A stretch of DNA of 5,109 nucleotides. Origin: an uncultured Clostridia bacterium. GTDB lineage: Bacteria > Bacillota_A > Clostridia > Oscillospirales > Oscillospiraceae. A model generated the notes under the pieces. That model was given only the letters and a program-made list of their open reading frames with translations. It made no database searches and was not told where the DNA came from. The translations under genes and the position numbers were made by a program. Positions 1-4,668 of the stretch are shown here, in pieces (the stretch's first letter is position 1; each line of letters starts with the position of its first letter). The DNA is taken from the NCBI GenBank assembly GCA_949289625.1, contig CASEPH010000397.1, positions 1 through 5,109 on the forward strand, written 5' to 3'.

Positions 1-641
1 AATCCCAGACGGTTTCCGTGGCGGATCTCGTAGCCCTTGTGCTCCATGAGCAGGAAGAAGTGTCCCAGGTCATTGGCGTCCTCAATGGACTCCCGGAGAT
101 CTGCCTCCAGCATGGAGCGAAAGGTAGGTTGACCCTTGGATCGACGCAGCCACTCCAGATAGCTCATGGATTTGGAGGACTCTCCAGAGAGGATCACGGA
201 GAGGCCGTGCTCCCGGCACAGCCGGTCTGAGATGGCCCGGATCTGGCAGTAATAGCTTCTGGCATTGCTATGATATTTCTCGCCGGTGTCCGCATTTACG
301 GAGTTGAACACAATGTGCGAGTGGATATGCCCTCGATCCACATGGGTGGCAATTACTGCCTCGTAACCGTTCAGATGCTCCGCAGCGAAAGTCTTGGCAA
401 TTTCCAGAGCCAGCTCGGGAGAGATTTCGCCGGGCTTGAAGGACTGGACAATATGGTAGTACTGGACGCCCCCCATGTTTTCGGTGTCCCGTTTGGTCTC
501 CAGCATCTGACGGCACTCCCGGCCTGGTTCACAGCCCTGATGGGCTGTGAGGATCTTCTGCTCCGTCTTATCGCCGTTGAGGATGTAGTCGATCCCGATA
601 TCCAACCGACCTTTTCGAGCCAGGATCTTGGTGACAGCCAT
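1..641 (-). CDS. MobA/VirD2-type relaxase, N-terminal part (cut by left edge)
   Basis: This is a DNA relaxase of the MOB_P (MobA/VirD2) type, which nicks one strand at oriT, stays covalently attached to the 5' end and leads the strand into the recipient. About 213 codons are visible and the C-terminus lies outside the window. Two relaxase motifs can be seen. A Tyr at residue 19 (context GIDYILNG) is the likely nucleophile. The metal-binding histidines are H100, H105, H107 and H109 (context THVDRGHIHSH), followed by IVFNSV. The ATG at 641-639 shares one base with the mobC stop (TAATG), so translation is probably coupled. Only a weak Shine-Dalgarno (AGGTGG, 657-652, 10 nt away) precedes it. The nuclease domain looks intact, with no frameshift. 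The family call is firm; the exact MOB subfamily is inferred. Confidence 0.93.
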   Translation of the reverse strand, partial: MAVTKILARKGRLDIGIDYILNGDKTEQKILTAHQGCEPGRECRQMLETKRDTENMGGVQYYHIVQSFKPGEISPELALEIAKTFAAEHLNGYEAVIATHVDRGHIHSHIVFNSVNADTGEKYHSNARSYYCQIRAISDRLCREHGLSVILSGESSKSMSYLEWLRRSKGQPTFRSMLEADLRESIEDANDLGHFFLLMEHKGYEIRHGNRLG

Positions 642-958
642 TACGGATTGGCCACCTGGTACATCAACTCATAGACTTTATCTAGCAGGAACAGTCCACG
701 CCTGGCATCCTCTGCCGTGGCGATACCGGCATTGACACTGCGGGCAATCTGGTTGATGTTATTGCCGATGTGATGGATCTCCGTGCGGAGGTCCTTGATT
801 TCCTGGGAGGGTCTGGCCCGGATCGGAGTCCCATCGATGAGCCGGACGATATAAGCCCGTTTGCATAGTCCGCAGAGTTTGGCCTGACGGCAGAGCTGCT
901 GATACTGCTCCGCCGTCAGCTCGATGTGCAGATGGTGTTTTTCTTTTGGGAGCCCCAA
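641..958 (-). CDS. mobC: MobC-like relaxosome accessory protein
   Basis: This is a 105-aa small basic protein of the MobC mobilisation family. Such proteins bind oriT and help the relaxase open the DNA. The middle segment (LTAEQYQQLCRQAKLCG, then SRAYIV-like KRAYIVRLIDG, about residues 14-43) resembles a ribbon-helix-helix DNA-binding region. The MobC signature IHHIGNNINQIARSVN lies at residues 61-76, followed by a C-terminal helix. I chose the TTG at 958-956 because a strong AAGGAGG (970-964) sits 5 nt upstream. A TTG further upstream at 988 would put this ribosome binding site inside the coding region. The gene directly precedes the relaxase and overlaps it by one base, the usual mobC-relaxase arrangement. 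Transcription probably starts at the promoter at 1164-1135. Confidence 0.9.
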   Translation of the reverse strand: MGLPKEKHHLHIELTAEQYQQLCRQAKLCGLCKRAYIVRLIDGTPIRARPSQEIKDLRTEIHHIGNNINQIARSVNAGIATAEDARRGLFLLDKVYELMYQVANP

Positions 959-963
959 GCGTG

Positions 964-970
964 CCTCCTT
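964..970 (-). promoter_or_regulatory. Ribosome binding site that fixes the TTG start of mobC
   Basis: The minus strand reads AAGGAGG, then 5 nt, then TTG. It is the only good Shine-Dalgarno in the region and it decides the non-ATG start. It lies immediately downstream of the small hairpin at 973-987, which could affect ribosome access. Confidence 0.8.
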
Positions 971-972
971 TC

Positions 973-987
973 TGCGGCTCTGCCGCA
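973..987. repeat. Perfect hairpin next to the mobC ribosome binding site
   Basis: TGCGGC and GCCGCA form a perfect 6-bp stem with a 3-nt loop. In the mobC transcript it ends 2 nt before the Shine-Dalgarno. It may tune translation or form part of the oriT structure; the sequence cannot decide between these. Confidence 0.6.
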
Positions 988-1030
988 AACCTTCCGCCTG
1001 CAGGCGGCATTGGGGTCAGGGGTTTCCCCT

Positions 1031-1066
1031 GCAAGCGCGCAAAATGTACATTTGCGCTATGCTTGC
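1031..1066. repeat. Nested inverted repeat, probable relaxosome binding core
   Basis: The outer arms GCAAGC (1031-1036) and GCTTGC (1061-1066) enclose GCGCAAA (1037-1043) and TTTGCGC (1051-1057). The centre AAATGTACATTT (1042-1053) is itself a perfect palindrome. A 3-nt asymmetry (TAT, 1058-1060) separates the arms on one side. It is the only AT-containing structured element in this GC-rich cluster, which fits a melting or nicking core, though that role is inferred. Confidence 0.55.
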
Positions 1067-1134
1067 CCAACGCCGCCCCTGGCGGCGTTGGCTCGGCCCC
1101 GCCGAAGCGGGGCCTGCCTTCAAGCGGTAGGTGG

Positions 1135-1164
1135 ATTATGATCATGGCAGGCCGGGCCTGCCAA
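1135..1164 (-). promoter_or_regulatory. Sigma-70-type promoter for mobC and the relaxase
   Basis: On the minus strand, TTGGCA (-35, 1164-1159) and CATAAT (-10, 1140-1135) are separated by 18 nt, with 5 of 6 consensus matches each. Transcription would start near 1128 and give a leader of about 170 nt that carries all the oriT hairpins before mobC. No other -35/-10 pair was seen in the 959-1182 gap. Confidence 0.6.
1145..1163. promoter_or_regulatory. Dyad in the spacer of the mob promoter, probable operator
   Basis: TGGCAGGCC and GGCCTGCCA form a perfect 9-bp inverted repeat around one base. It occupies most of the promoter spacer and overlaps the -35 hexamer, the usual position for a repressor site. 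Autoregulation by MobC or the relaxase is one possibility. The half-site GGCCTGCC occurs again at 1111-1118. Confidence 0.5.
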
Positions 1165-1171
1165 CTCCATA

Positions 1172-1204
1172 GAAAAGAAAAATTACCGCTCTGGACCGGA
1201 GCGG
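1172..1204 (-). terminator. Rho-independent terminator overlapping the stop of the 132-aa gene
   Basis: On the minus strand CCGCTC and GAGCGG (1204-1199 and 1191-1186) form a 6-bp GC stem with a 7-nt loop. It is followed by TAA and a T-rich run, TTTTTCTTTTCT. The stem encodes the last six residues (RSGPER) of the upstream gene, so the terminator is built into the coding end. It would separate that gene from the mob promoter. The short stem makes its strength uncertain. Confidence 0.5.
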
Positions 1205-1581
1205 CGATGCTTACTTTGTGGCCTGGCATACTCGATATCCTTCAGTTCCAGTGCGGAACGGCGGGGGATGTAGGCGGCATATCTGGCGTAACTGTATCCA
1301 TCACTGTTCACAAGGATGCCGTCCTGCTGCTCTCGACAGCATATCAACAGGCAGCGAAGCGCACCGTTATGCGGATCTACGCCGGTGAGTGCCGTGTTGT
1401 CTCTCAGAAAGGGGACATCCTCCTGTAAATTGGCGGAAAAACAGCGGTATTGCTGTTCGGTCAGATGGATGACTTTCACGACCTGGAAGGGTGTGAAGCC
1501 TACCATGCTGTTGTCCTCCTGCAACGCCCGAACATGGTTTGGCTTCCGGTAGAATTTTGCAGAAGCTATTTTCTCTGTCAT
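1183..1581 (-). CDS. Small DUF6329-like ICE protein, function unknown
   Basis: This gene encodes a 132-aa soluble protein with no signal peptide or membrane segment. From memory it resembles the DUF6329 family of clostridial mobile elements, whose members share a segment like QEDVPFLRDNTALTGVD (53-69) and a C-terminal DGILVNSDGYSYARYAAYIP (87-106). No enzymatic motif is visible. It ends in a basic tail (PQSKHRRSGPER). The ATG at 1581-1579 was chosen because GGAG (1591-1588) lies 6 nt upstream. Reading further upstream would run through two hairpins and needs a TTG start. No promoter was found between the vapD terminator and this gene, so it may depend on read-through or on switching of that terminator. 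The coding call is good; the family name is tentative and the function unknown. Confidence 0.8.
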   Translation of the reverse strand: MTEKIASAKFYRKPNHVRALQEDNSMVGFTPFQVVKVIHLTEQQYRCFSANLQEDVPFLRDNTALTGVDPHNGALRCLLICCREQQDGILVNSDGYSYARYAAYIPRRSALELKDIEYARPQSKHRRSGPER

Positions 1582-1602
1582 AATCATCTCCATTTCGATG
1601 CA

Positions 1603-1625
1603 AGGGTGTCTACTGAAACACCCTG
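1603..1625. repeat. Degenerate second copy of the GGGTGTC/GACACCC dyad
   Basis: AGGGTGT (1603-1609) and ACACCCT (1618-1624) form a 7-bp stem with an 8-nt loop. The 23 bases match 1645-1667, inside the adjacent terminator, at 19 positions; the differences are in the loop. No T-run follows it in either direction, so it is not an ordinary terminator. It lies 21 nt upstream of the 132-aa gene's start codon. Confidence 0.6.
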
Positions 1626-1633
1626 AAGGTAAA

Positions 1634-1677
1634 AAAATCCAAGCAGGGTGTCTGTTGTGACACCCTGCTTGGATTTT
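1634..1677 (-). terminator. Strong rho-independent terminator after vapD
   Basis: Two perfect 19-nt arms (1634-1652 and 1659-1677) surround a 6-nt loop. The stem core is CAGGGTGTC/GACACCCTG. On the minus strand the 3' arm runs into seven T's at 1637-1631. It begins 10 nt past the vapD stop codon. A-rich and T-rich ends on both arms would also let it work, more weakly, on the plus strand. Confidence 0.85.
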
Positions 1678-1686
1678 CCTGTTCAA

Positions 1687-2136
1687 TTATCGTTCCGGGG
1701 AACGGCTCTTTTTCCGTGTTGTCCGTGATCCCGTTGGAGGATTTGGTCGCTCGATCTTGGGCAGTGGCTCCAAGGATATCTCGCTTAGATCCACGTCCAA
1801 AGGTTTGGACGCATTTTCCAAGACATGCTTGAGGCTGTGCTGGACTCCGATATTGGTCACGTCAATCTCATTGACACACTGACTCAACCAGGGAAACTGT
1901 TCCGCCAATTGCTCCATCAGACCGATCACATCCAATGTAGTCAGTTTTTCTGCTGAGACATACACAGAATACTGGCGATGTTCAAATCCGTTGGCCGTCA
2001 TAAATCGGCGGATATCTTGATACGCCTTTTTATAGTATTGCGCATTTTGAGGCGGCTCCGTATGCGGGTAGAGCTGTTTCAATGACTCCTGGTGCAGATC
2101 AAATGTAATCTGCTTTCTACTGCCGGTGTTGGACAT
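1687..2136 (-). CDS. vapD: VapD-family protein (Cas2-like endoribonuclease fold)
   Basis: This 149-aa protein resembles VapD, a virulence-associated family with a Cas2-like ferredoxin fold; characterised members cleave RNA and can act as toxins. The features seen are the first strand with a conserved Asp (KQITFDLH, D13), then YYKKAYQDIRRFMTANGFEHRQYSVYVS (34-61), matching the VapD order Tyr-rich helix, GF, then SVYV. A second half follows (EQFPWLSQCVNEIDVTNI, 79-96). Residues 108-149 are an extra proline- and arginine-rich tail ending RKKSRSPER, longer than in the short classical VapD proteins. The ATG at 2136-2134 lies one base after the upstream stop (TAATATG) and has only a weak ribosome binding site, so translation is probably coupled. 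Nuclease activity is inferred from the family. Confidence 0.85.
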   Translation of the reverse strand: MSNTGSRKQITFDLHQESLKQLYPHTEPPQNAQYYKKAYQDIRRFMTANGFEHRQYSVYVSAEKLTTLDVIGLMEQLAEQFPWLSQCVNEIDVTNIGVQHSLKHVLENASKPLDVDLSEISLEPLPKIERPNPPTGSRTTRKKSRSPER

Positions 2137-2137
2137 A

Positions 2138-2449
2138 TTAGGCCATCTTCCGTCTTTGGATCTTCCACGCTTGGGACAGCACATCCTCCTGAGTGCCATC
2201 ATCATCATGCCAAGTGCAGGAAGCTGCAAACTTGGGGAACCAATCTGTCCGAAGCAATGCCATCAAAATGGCCCACATATTGGAGAAATCTTCTTCACCG
2301 CCACAGCCCGCAAAGGACAGCCTCTCTCCATTGGAAATGCAGTGCAATCCTTTTGCTGCAAAGCTTTTCTGGATCGTCTGCCGCACAGCCTCCACAGTAT
2401 ATCCGTATTGCTGGATCTGTTCCTTGTCAAAGGTGAACTCGACTTTCAT
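2138..2449 (-). CDS. Small acidic protein coupled to vapD, candidate antitoxin or partner
   Basis: This gene encodes 103 aa and I recognise no named domain. It begins MKVEFTFDKEQIQQYGYT, a possible strand and helix. Then come a helix (AVRQTIQKSFAAKGL, 21-35), a turn-rich segment with GCGGEEDF (48-55), a helix with NMWAILMALL (57-66), and a C-terminal WHDDDGTQEDVLSQAWKI (80-97). No membrane segment or signal peptide is present. The ATG at 2449-2447 is backed by AGGAGGAGG (2465-2457) 7 nt upstream. An alternative GTG at 2530, overlapping the methyltransferase stop as GTGA, has no such site and would cover the promoter. It is co-transcribed with vapD and ends one nucleotide before it, as expected of an antitoxin-first pair. 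That role is inferred from position only. Confidence 0.85.
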   Translation of the reverse strand: MKVEFTFDKEQIQQYGYTVEAVRQTIQKSFAAKGLHCISNGERLSFAGCGGEEDFSNMWAILMALLRTDWFPKFAASCTWHDDDGTQEDVLSQAWKIQRRKMA

Positions 2450-2456
2450 GTGCGCA

Positions 2457-2465
2457 CCTCCTCCT
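2457..2465 (-). promoter_or_regulatory. Strong ribosome binding site of the vapD cassette
   Basis: The minus strand reads AGGAGGAGG 7 nt before the ATG at 2449. It decides that start over the upstream GTG at 2530. With transcription starting near 2467 the untranslated leader is under 20 nt. Confidence 0.85.
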
Positions 2466-2473
2466 GTTGTCTC

Positions 2474-2502
2474 ATTATACCTGCCTACTGGGAAGTTATC
2501 AA
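2474..2502 (-). promoter_or_regulatory. Near-consensus sigma-70 promoter of the vapD cassette
   Basis: On the minus strand TTGATA (-35, 2502-2497; 5 of 6) and TATAAT (-10, 2479-2474; 6 of 6) are separated by exactly 17 nt. It is the best promoter in the window. It sits in the 77-nt gap between the methyltransferase and the 103-aa gene and gives the pair its own expression, independent of the upstream operon. No dyad operator was seen around it. Confidence 0.8.
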
Positions 2503-2526
2503 GGGCAATCGGCAGACAGTGGGCCG

Positions 2527-3276
2527 TCACGCGCTCTGGGCCAGCTCCCGCACAATCCGTTCCTTAGACAAAGCAGCATAGGCATCGGTGACCTCGATGC
2601 CGGTGGCAGAATATCCTTCCAGCACAGCGGCCAGCACCGTGCTACCGGAACCGGCAAAGGGGTCCAGGATACGTCCACCCGGTTCGGTGATCTTCACCAC
2701 ATCCCGCATGAGCTGCAAGGGCTTTTCCGTCAGGTGGATGCGGTTCTGGGGATTGCCATACTTGAATACGCCGGGCAGACAAGGGACAGGTCTACTGATG
2801 GGCATATCCCCGTTGGAGCCCCAGACAATGTACTCAGCCTGCTGGCGGAAGCGGCCCTTCTGGGGACGGCTGTTGCCTTTGTCCCAGACAGCTGTACCGC
2901 GCCAGATCCACCCCGCCCACTGGAGCGCATCTGTGGCTGCAGGGAGCTGCCGCCAATCGATGAACATGCACACAGGGGCACCGGGTTTACAGACCTTGCG
3001 GGCGTCATAGAGCCATTCAGCGGCCCAGCGGGTCCAGGAACGCTGATCCTTGGAGTCGCCGTCAAAGGGAGGGGGCGCGCTTTCCCCCATGCTGGAATAT
3101 TTCTTGTCGGTGGACTTGTTTTTCTCCGCCTGGGTCCGGCCCCCGGAGGCATAGGGGGGATCGGTGATAACCGCATCAAAGGTATTAGGGTCGAACTCGC
3201 GCAGGACCTTCAGTGCGTCGCCGTGGATGATCTCCCAACTGGGACGGATCGCAGTGATGTTATCGCTCATAGGCAT
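2527..3276 (-). CDS. Beta-class DNA methyltransferase (probably N6-adenine)
   Basis: This is a 249-aa S-adenosylmethionine-dependent DNA methyltransferase. The catalytic motif IV, DPPY, is at 39-42 and the SAM-binding motif I, DPFAGSG, is at 205-211, preceded by HLTEKP (181-186, motif X region). The order motif IV, target recognition, motif I defines the beta class. DPPY favours adenine N6, though cytosine N4 is not excluded. The central region (about 60-170, including WDKGNSRPQKGRF) should choose the target site. I took the ATG at 3276 because AAGGAG (3286-3281) is 4 nt upstream; ATG at 3270 is also possible at 10 nt. It overlaps the preceding gene by 17 nt. No restriction enzyme is in the window, so it is likely a solitary methylase that protects or marks the element. 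Confidence 0.93.
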   Translation of the reverse strand: MPMSDNITAIRPSWEIIHGDALKVLREFDPNTFDAVITDPPYASGGRTQAEKNKSTDKKYSSMGESAPPPFDGDSKDQRSWTRWAAEWLYDARKVCKPGAPVCMFIDWRQLPAATDALQWAGWIWRGTAVWDKGNSRPQKGRFRQQAEYIVWGSNGDMPISRPVPCLPGVFKYGNPQNRIHLTEKPLQLMRDVVKITEPGGRILDPFAGSGSTVLAAVLEGYSATGIEVTDAYAALSKERIVRELAQSA

Positions 3277-3853
3277 GTTTCTCCTTCTTTCCTTTGGATT
3301 GATCTTGGAGCGCGGGCAGTTCCGTCTCCACATATTCGCTGATGATACACAGCGCCTCATGGTAACTGTGGCAATTCCCTCCGGTGATGCGGCCACACAT
3401 CTCTTTGGCCTGGGCGCCCATGCCATGCTCCCGGAGCGTTCTGGACGCTGCCCCCATCAGGTTGAAGATGTTACCGTCTTGTTCAATCAGCGAACAGTAC
3501 GGTTTCGATCGCTCCTGCTGGTGGGGCTGCTCCAGGAAACCACCCAGCCGATTGGGTACATAGTCGGACAGCCAAGTGCCTCCAAACTGGCTGTGTGTCT
3601 GAATCCGCCACATCGCAAGCTTTCCCACATTCAGCTGAACCCCCTCAAAAGAGAACAGCAGGTTTGTGAGACCGTCGTGCTGGAATGTAGCCGCGTTTTC
3701 GAACTTGGAGCCGTTCAGCAGGATTCCTTCCTGAGTAAGCAGCTCGTTGATGCCGTCCACCCATTCCTGAAGGTCGCCGCCGCAGCCCTGGAGGATCAGC
3801 CCCTCCTCATCGGTCATGTGCCGCAAGTCCTCCGTAGTCTTTTCTCGGATCAT
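3260..3853 (-). CDS. Conserved ICE-type protein of unknown function
   Basis: This gene encodes 197 aa with no catalytic motif, signal peptide or membrane span that I recognise. Two segments look like compact domains. Residues 26-106 include GDLQEWVDGINELLTQEG, then GLTNLLFSFE, GKLAMWRIQ and FGGTWLSDYVPN (90-101). Residues 119-175 include LIEQDGNIFNLMGAASRTL, then AKEMCGRITGG and HEALCIISEYV. From memory, both segments occur in proteins of clostridial conjugative elements, the second often at the end of larger multi-domain proteins. I cannot give a function. The ATG at 3853-3851 overlaps the upstream stop (ATGA), with AGGAGG (3863-3858) 4 nt away, so translation is coupled. The last residues (QSKGKKEKHAYER) are basic. 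Confidence 0.87.
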   Translation of the reverse strand: MIREKTTEDLRHMTDEEGLILQGCGGDLQEWVDGINELLTQEGILLNGSKFENAATFQHDGLTNLLFSFEGVQLNVGKLAMWRIQTHSQFGGTWLSDYVPNRLGGFLEQPHQQERSKPYCSLIEQDGNIFNLMGAASRTLREHGMGAQAKEMCGRITGGNCHSYHEALCIISEYVETELPALQDQSKGKKEKHAYER

Positions 3854-4632
3854 TTGACCTCCTCGTGCTTGGCGCTTTTCTTTCTTCTGGGCGAAGTGCG
3901 TCCCTTCGGTTTGGAATCTGTCACAACGGGGATATCCAGTTTATTGGCGCGATGGATCTCCGCCCACATTCCTTCCGTGAACACAGGCCCATAGACATTG
4001 ACTTGCTGGCACATTTCAACCAGCCGCAGACCCATCTCCCGTGCGGCCAGGTCCTGCGCCGGATCGCCCGGATCTGCGATGGGCGGGAACATGAGATGGG
4101 GGCAGACCGGGATGTCGCCCGCCTGAAAGACTTCCTGGGCTTTCTGTCTGGCAAACTCAATGTTTTTCTCCACCTCACCTCGGAGGGGGGCGCAGATGTA
4201 CACCAATTTGGGGCCGTGGTCTTTTGCCGGGACTTGAATGCGAAAGGTCTCCACATAGTCGCTGGCCATTTGCCGGAGCTGTCGGTAGTCCTCCTGTGTA
4301 GGATGATAGGCATACCAATCGATCCGGTTACCATCTACCCAAATATGCGGGTCAACGCCATCCCGCAGGTAGGGGTTGTTGGGGATCTTCTGTTTCCCCC
4401 ATACATCCTTGAACCGAAGAGTCAGCTTGTCCAACACACCCTGGTCGTTGTCCAGCAGCGTCAGGCGGAGAGCCGCATAGTGATCCGCATGACCCAGTGT
4501 AACAAATTCAGCCCTCACCTGACGGTTTCTGTCCAAGCCACCCAGGCAGGCACGGCCTACAAAGACCGGATCATGGATCACAGACCCATCCGCAAACAGT
4601 TTGCGAAGCTCCTGCTCAAAAAAGTTGCTCAC
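3850..4632 (-). CDS. Fusion: unknown N-terminal module plus DUF4406/DUF7768-like domain
   Basis: This 260-aa protein has two parts. Residues 1-130 form a module that is repeated in the neighbouring upstream gene (shared landmarks LF.DG, GR.C.G, IP.NP, DGV.PHIW, W..Y.P). Residues 142-238 begin KLVYICAPLRG and include CPHLMFPPIADP (177-188) and GPVFTEGMWAEIHRA (215-229). This resembles the DUF4406/DUF7768 families, related in fold to nucleoside 2-deoxyribosyltransferases. In those enzymes an acidic residue in the last motif is catalytic, and E220 or E225 could correspond. A basic tail follows (SPRRKKSAK). The substrate is unknown; nucleotide or nucleoside binding is a guess from the fold. The GTG at 4632-4630 has GAGAGGAG (4647-4640) 7 nt upstream. 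It overlaps the 197-aa gene by 4 nt. Confidence 0.87.
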   Translation of the reverse strand: MSNFFEQELRKLFADGSVIHDPVFVGRACLGGLDRNRQVRAEFVTLGHADHYAALRLTLLDNDQGVLDKLTLRFKDVWGKQKIPNNPYLRDGVDPHIWVDGNRIDWYAYHPTQEDYRQLRQMASDYVETFRIQVPAKDHGPKLVYICAPLRGEVEKNIEFARQKAQEVFQAGDIPVCPHLMFPPIADPGDPAQDLAAREMGLRLVEMCQQVNVYGPVFTEGMWAEIHRANKLDIPVVTDSKPKGRTSPRRKKSAKHEEVK

Positions 4633-4668
4633 TTAGTCACTCCTCTCGTGGTTTTGATGTGCAGAGAC

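Larger units (their letters stand above)
973..1114. other. oriT: Candidate origin of transfer (oriT), hairpin cluster
   Basis: This non-coding stretch upstream of mobC holds six successive inverted repeats. They are a 6-bp stem at 973-987, a perfect 14-nt palindrome CCGCCTGCAGGCGG at 994-1007, CAGGGG/CCCCTG at 1017-1031, a nested repeat at 1031-1066, an 11-bp stem at 1067-1091 and an 8-bp stem at 1095-1114. The nested repeat has outer arms GCAAGC/GCTTGC and inner arms GCGCAAA/TTTGCGC around ATGTACA. In MOB_P systems the relaxase and MobC act at an oriT with inverted repeats, commonly next to these genes. The nic site is most likely at or beside the nested repeat, but I cannot name the nicked dinucleotide. 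The boundaries are approximate. Confidence 0.65.

Noticed and set aside
18..230. Short open frame on the plus strand at the left edge
   Set aside because: It is antisense to the relaxase catalytic domain and has no supporting similarity or ribosome binding site.
759..1229. 156-codon open frame on the minus strand across mobC and the oriT region
   Set aside because: It is out of frame with mobC, would be built mostly from hairpin sequence (proline- and glycine-rich), and has no ribosome binding site.
1582..1686. N-terminal extension of the 132-aa protein to a TTG at 1686
   Set aside because: The extension would be encoded by a terminator and a second hairpin. The ATG at 1581 has its own GGAG at suitable spacing.
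1687..2136. CRISPR-Cas locus suggested by a Cas2-like protein
   Set aside because: The protein fits VapD rather than Cas2. There is no cas1 and no regularly spaced repeat array anywhere in the window.
2137..2229. N-terminal extension of VapD to 2229
   Set aside because: It would overlap the 103-aa gene by 92 nt in another frame. VapD similarity starts near KQITFDLH, just after the ATG at 2136.
2467..3342. 291-codon open frame on the plus strand
   Set aside because: It is a mirror of the methyltransferase gene, whose DPPY and DPFAGSG motifs are clear on the other strand.
3277..3426. N-terminal extension of the methyltransferase to 3426
   Set aside because: It lies out of frame inside the 197-aa gene, while the ATG at 3276 has AAGGAG upstream and the methyltransferase fold begins soon after it.
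3164..3994. 276-codon open frame on the plus strand
   Set aside because: It is antisense to the methyltransferase start, the whole 197-aa gene and the end of the fusion gene, and has no recognisable domain.
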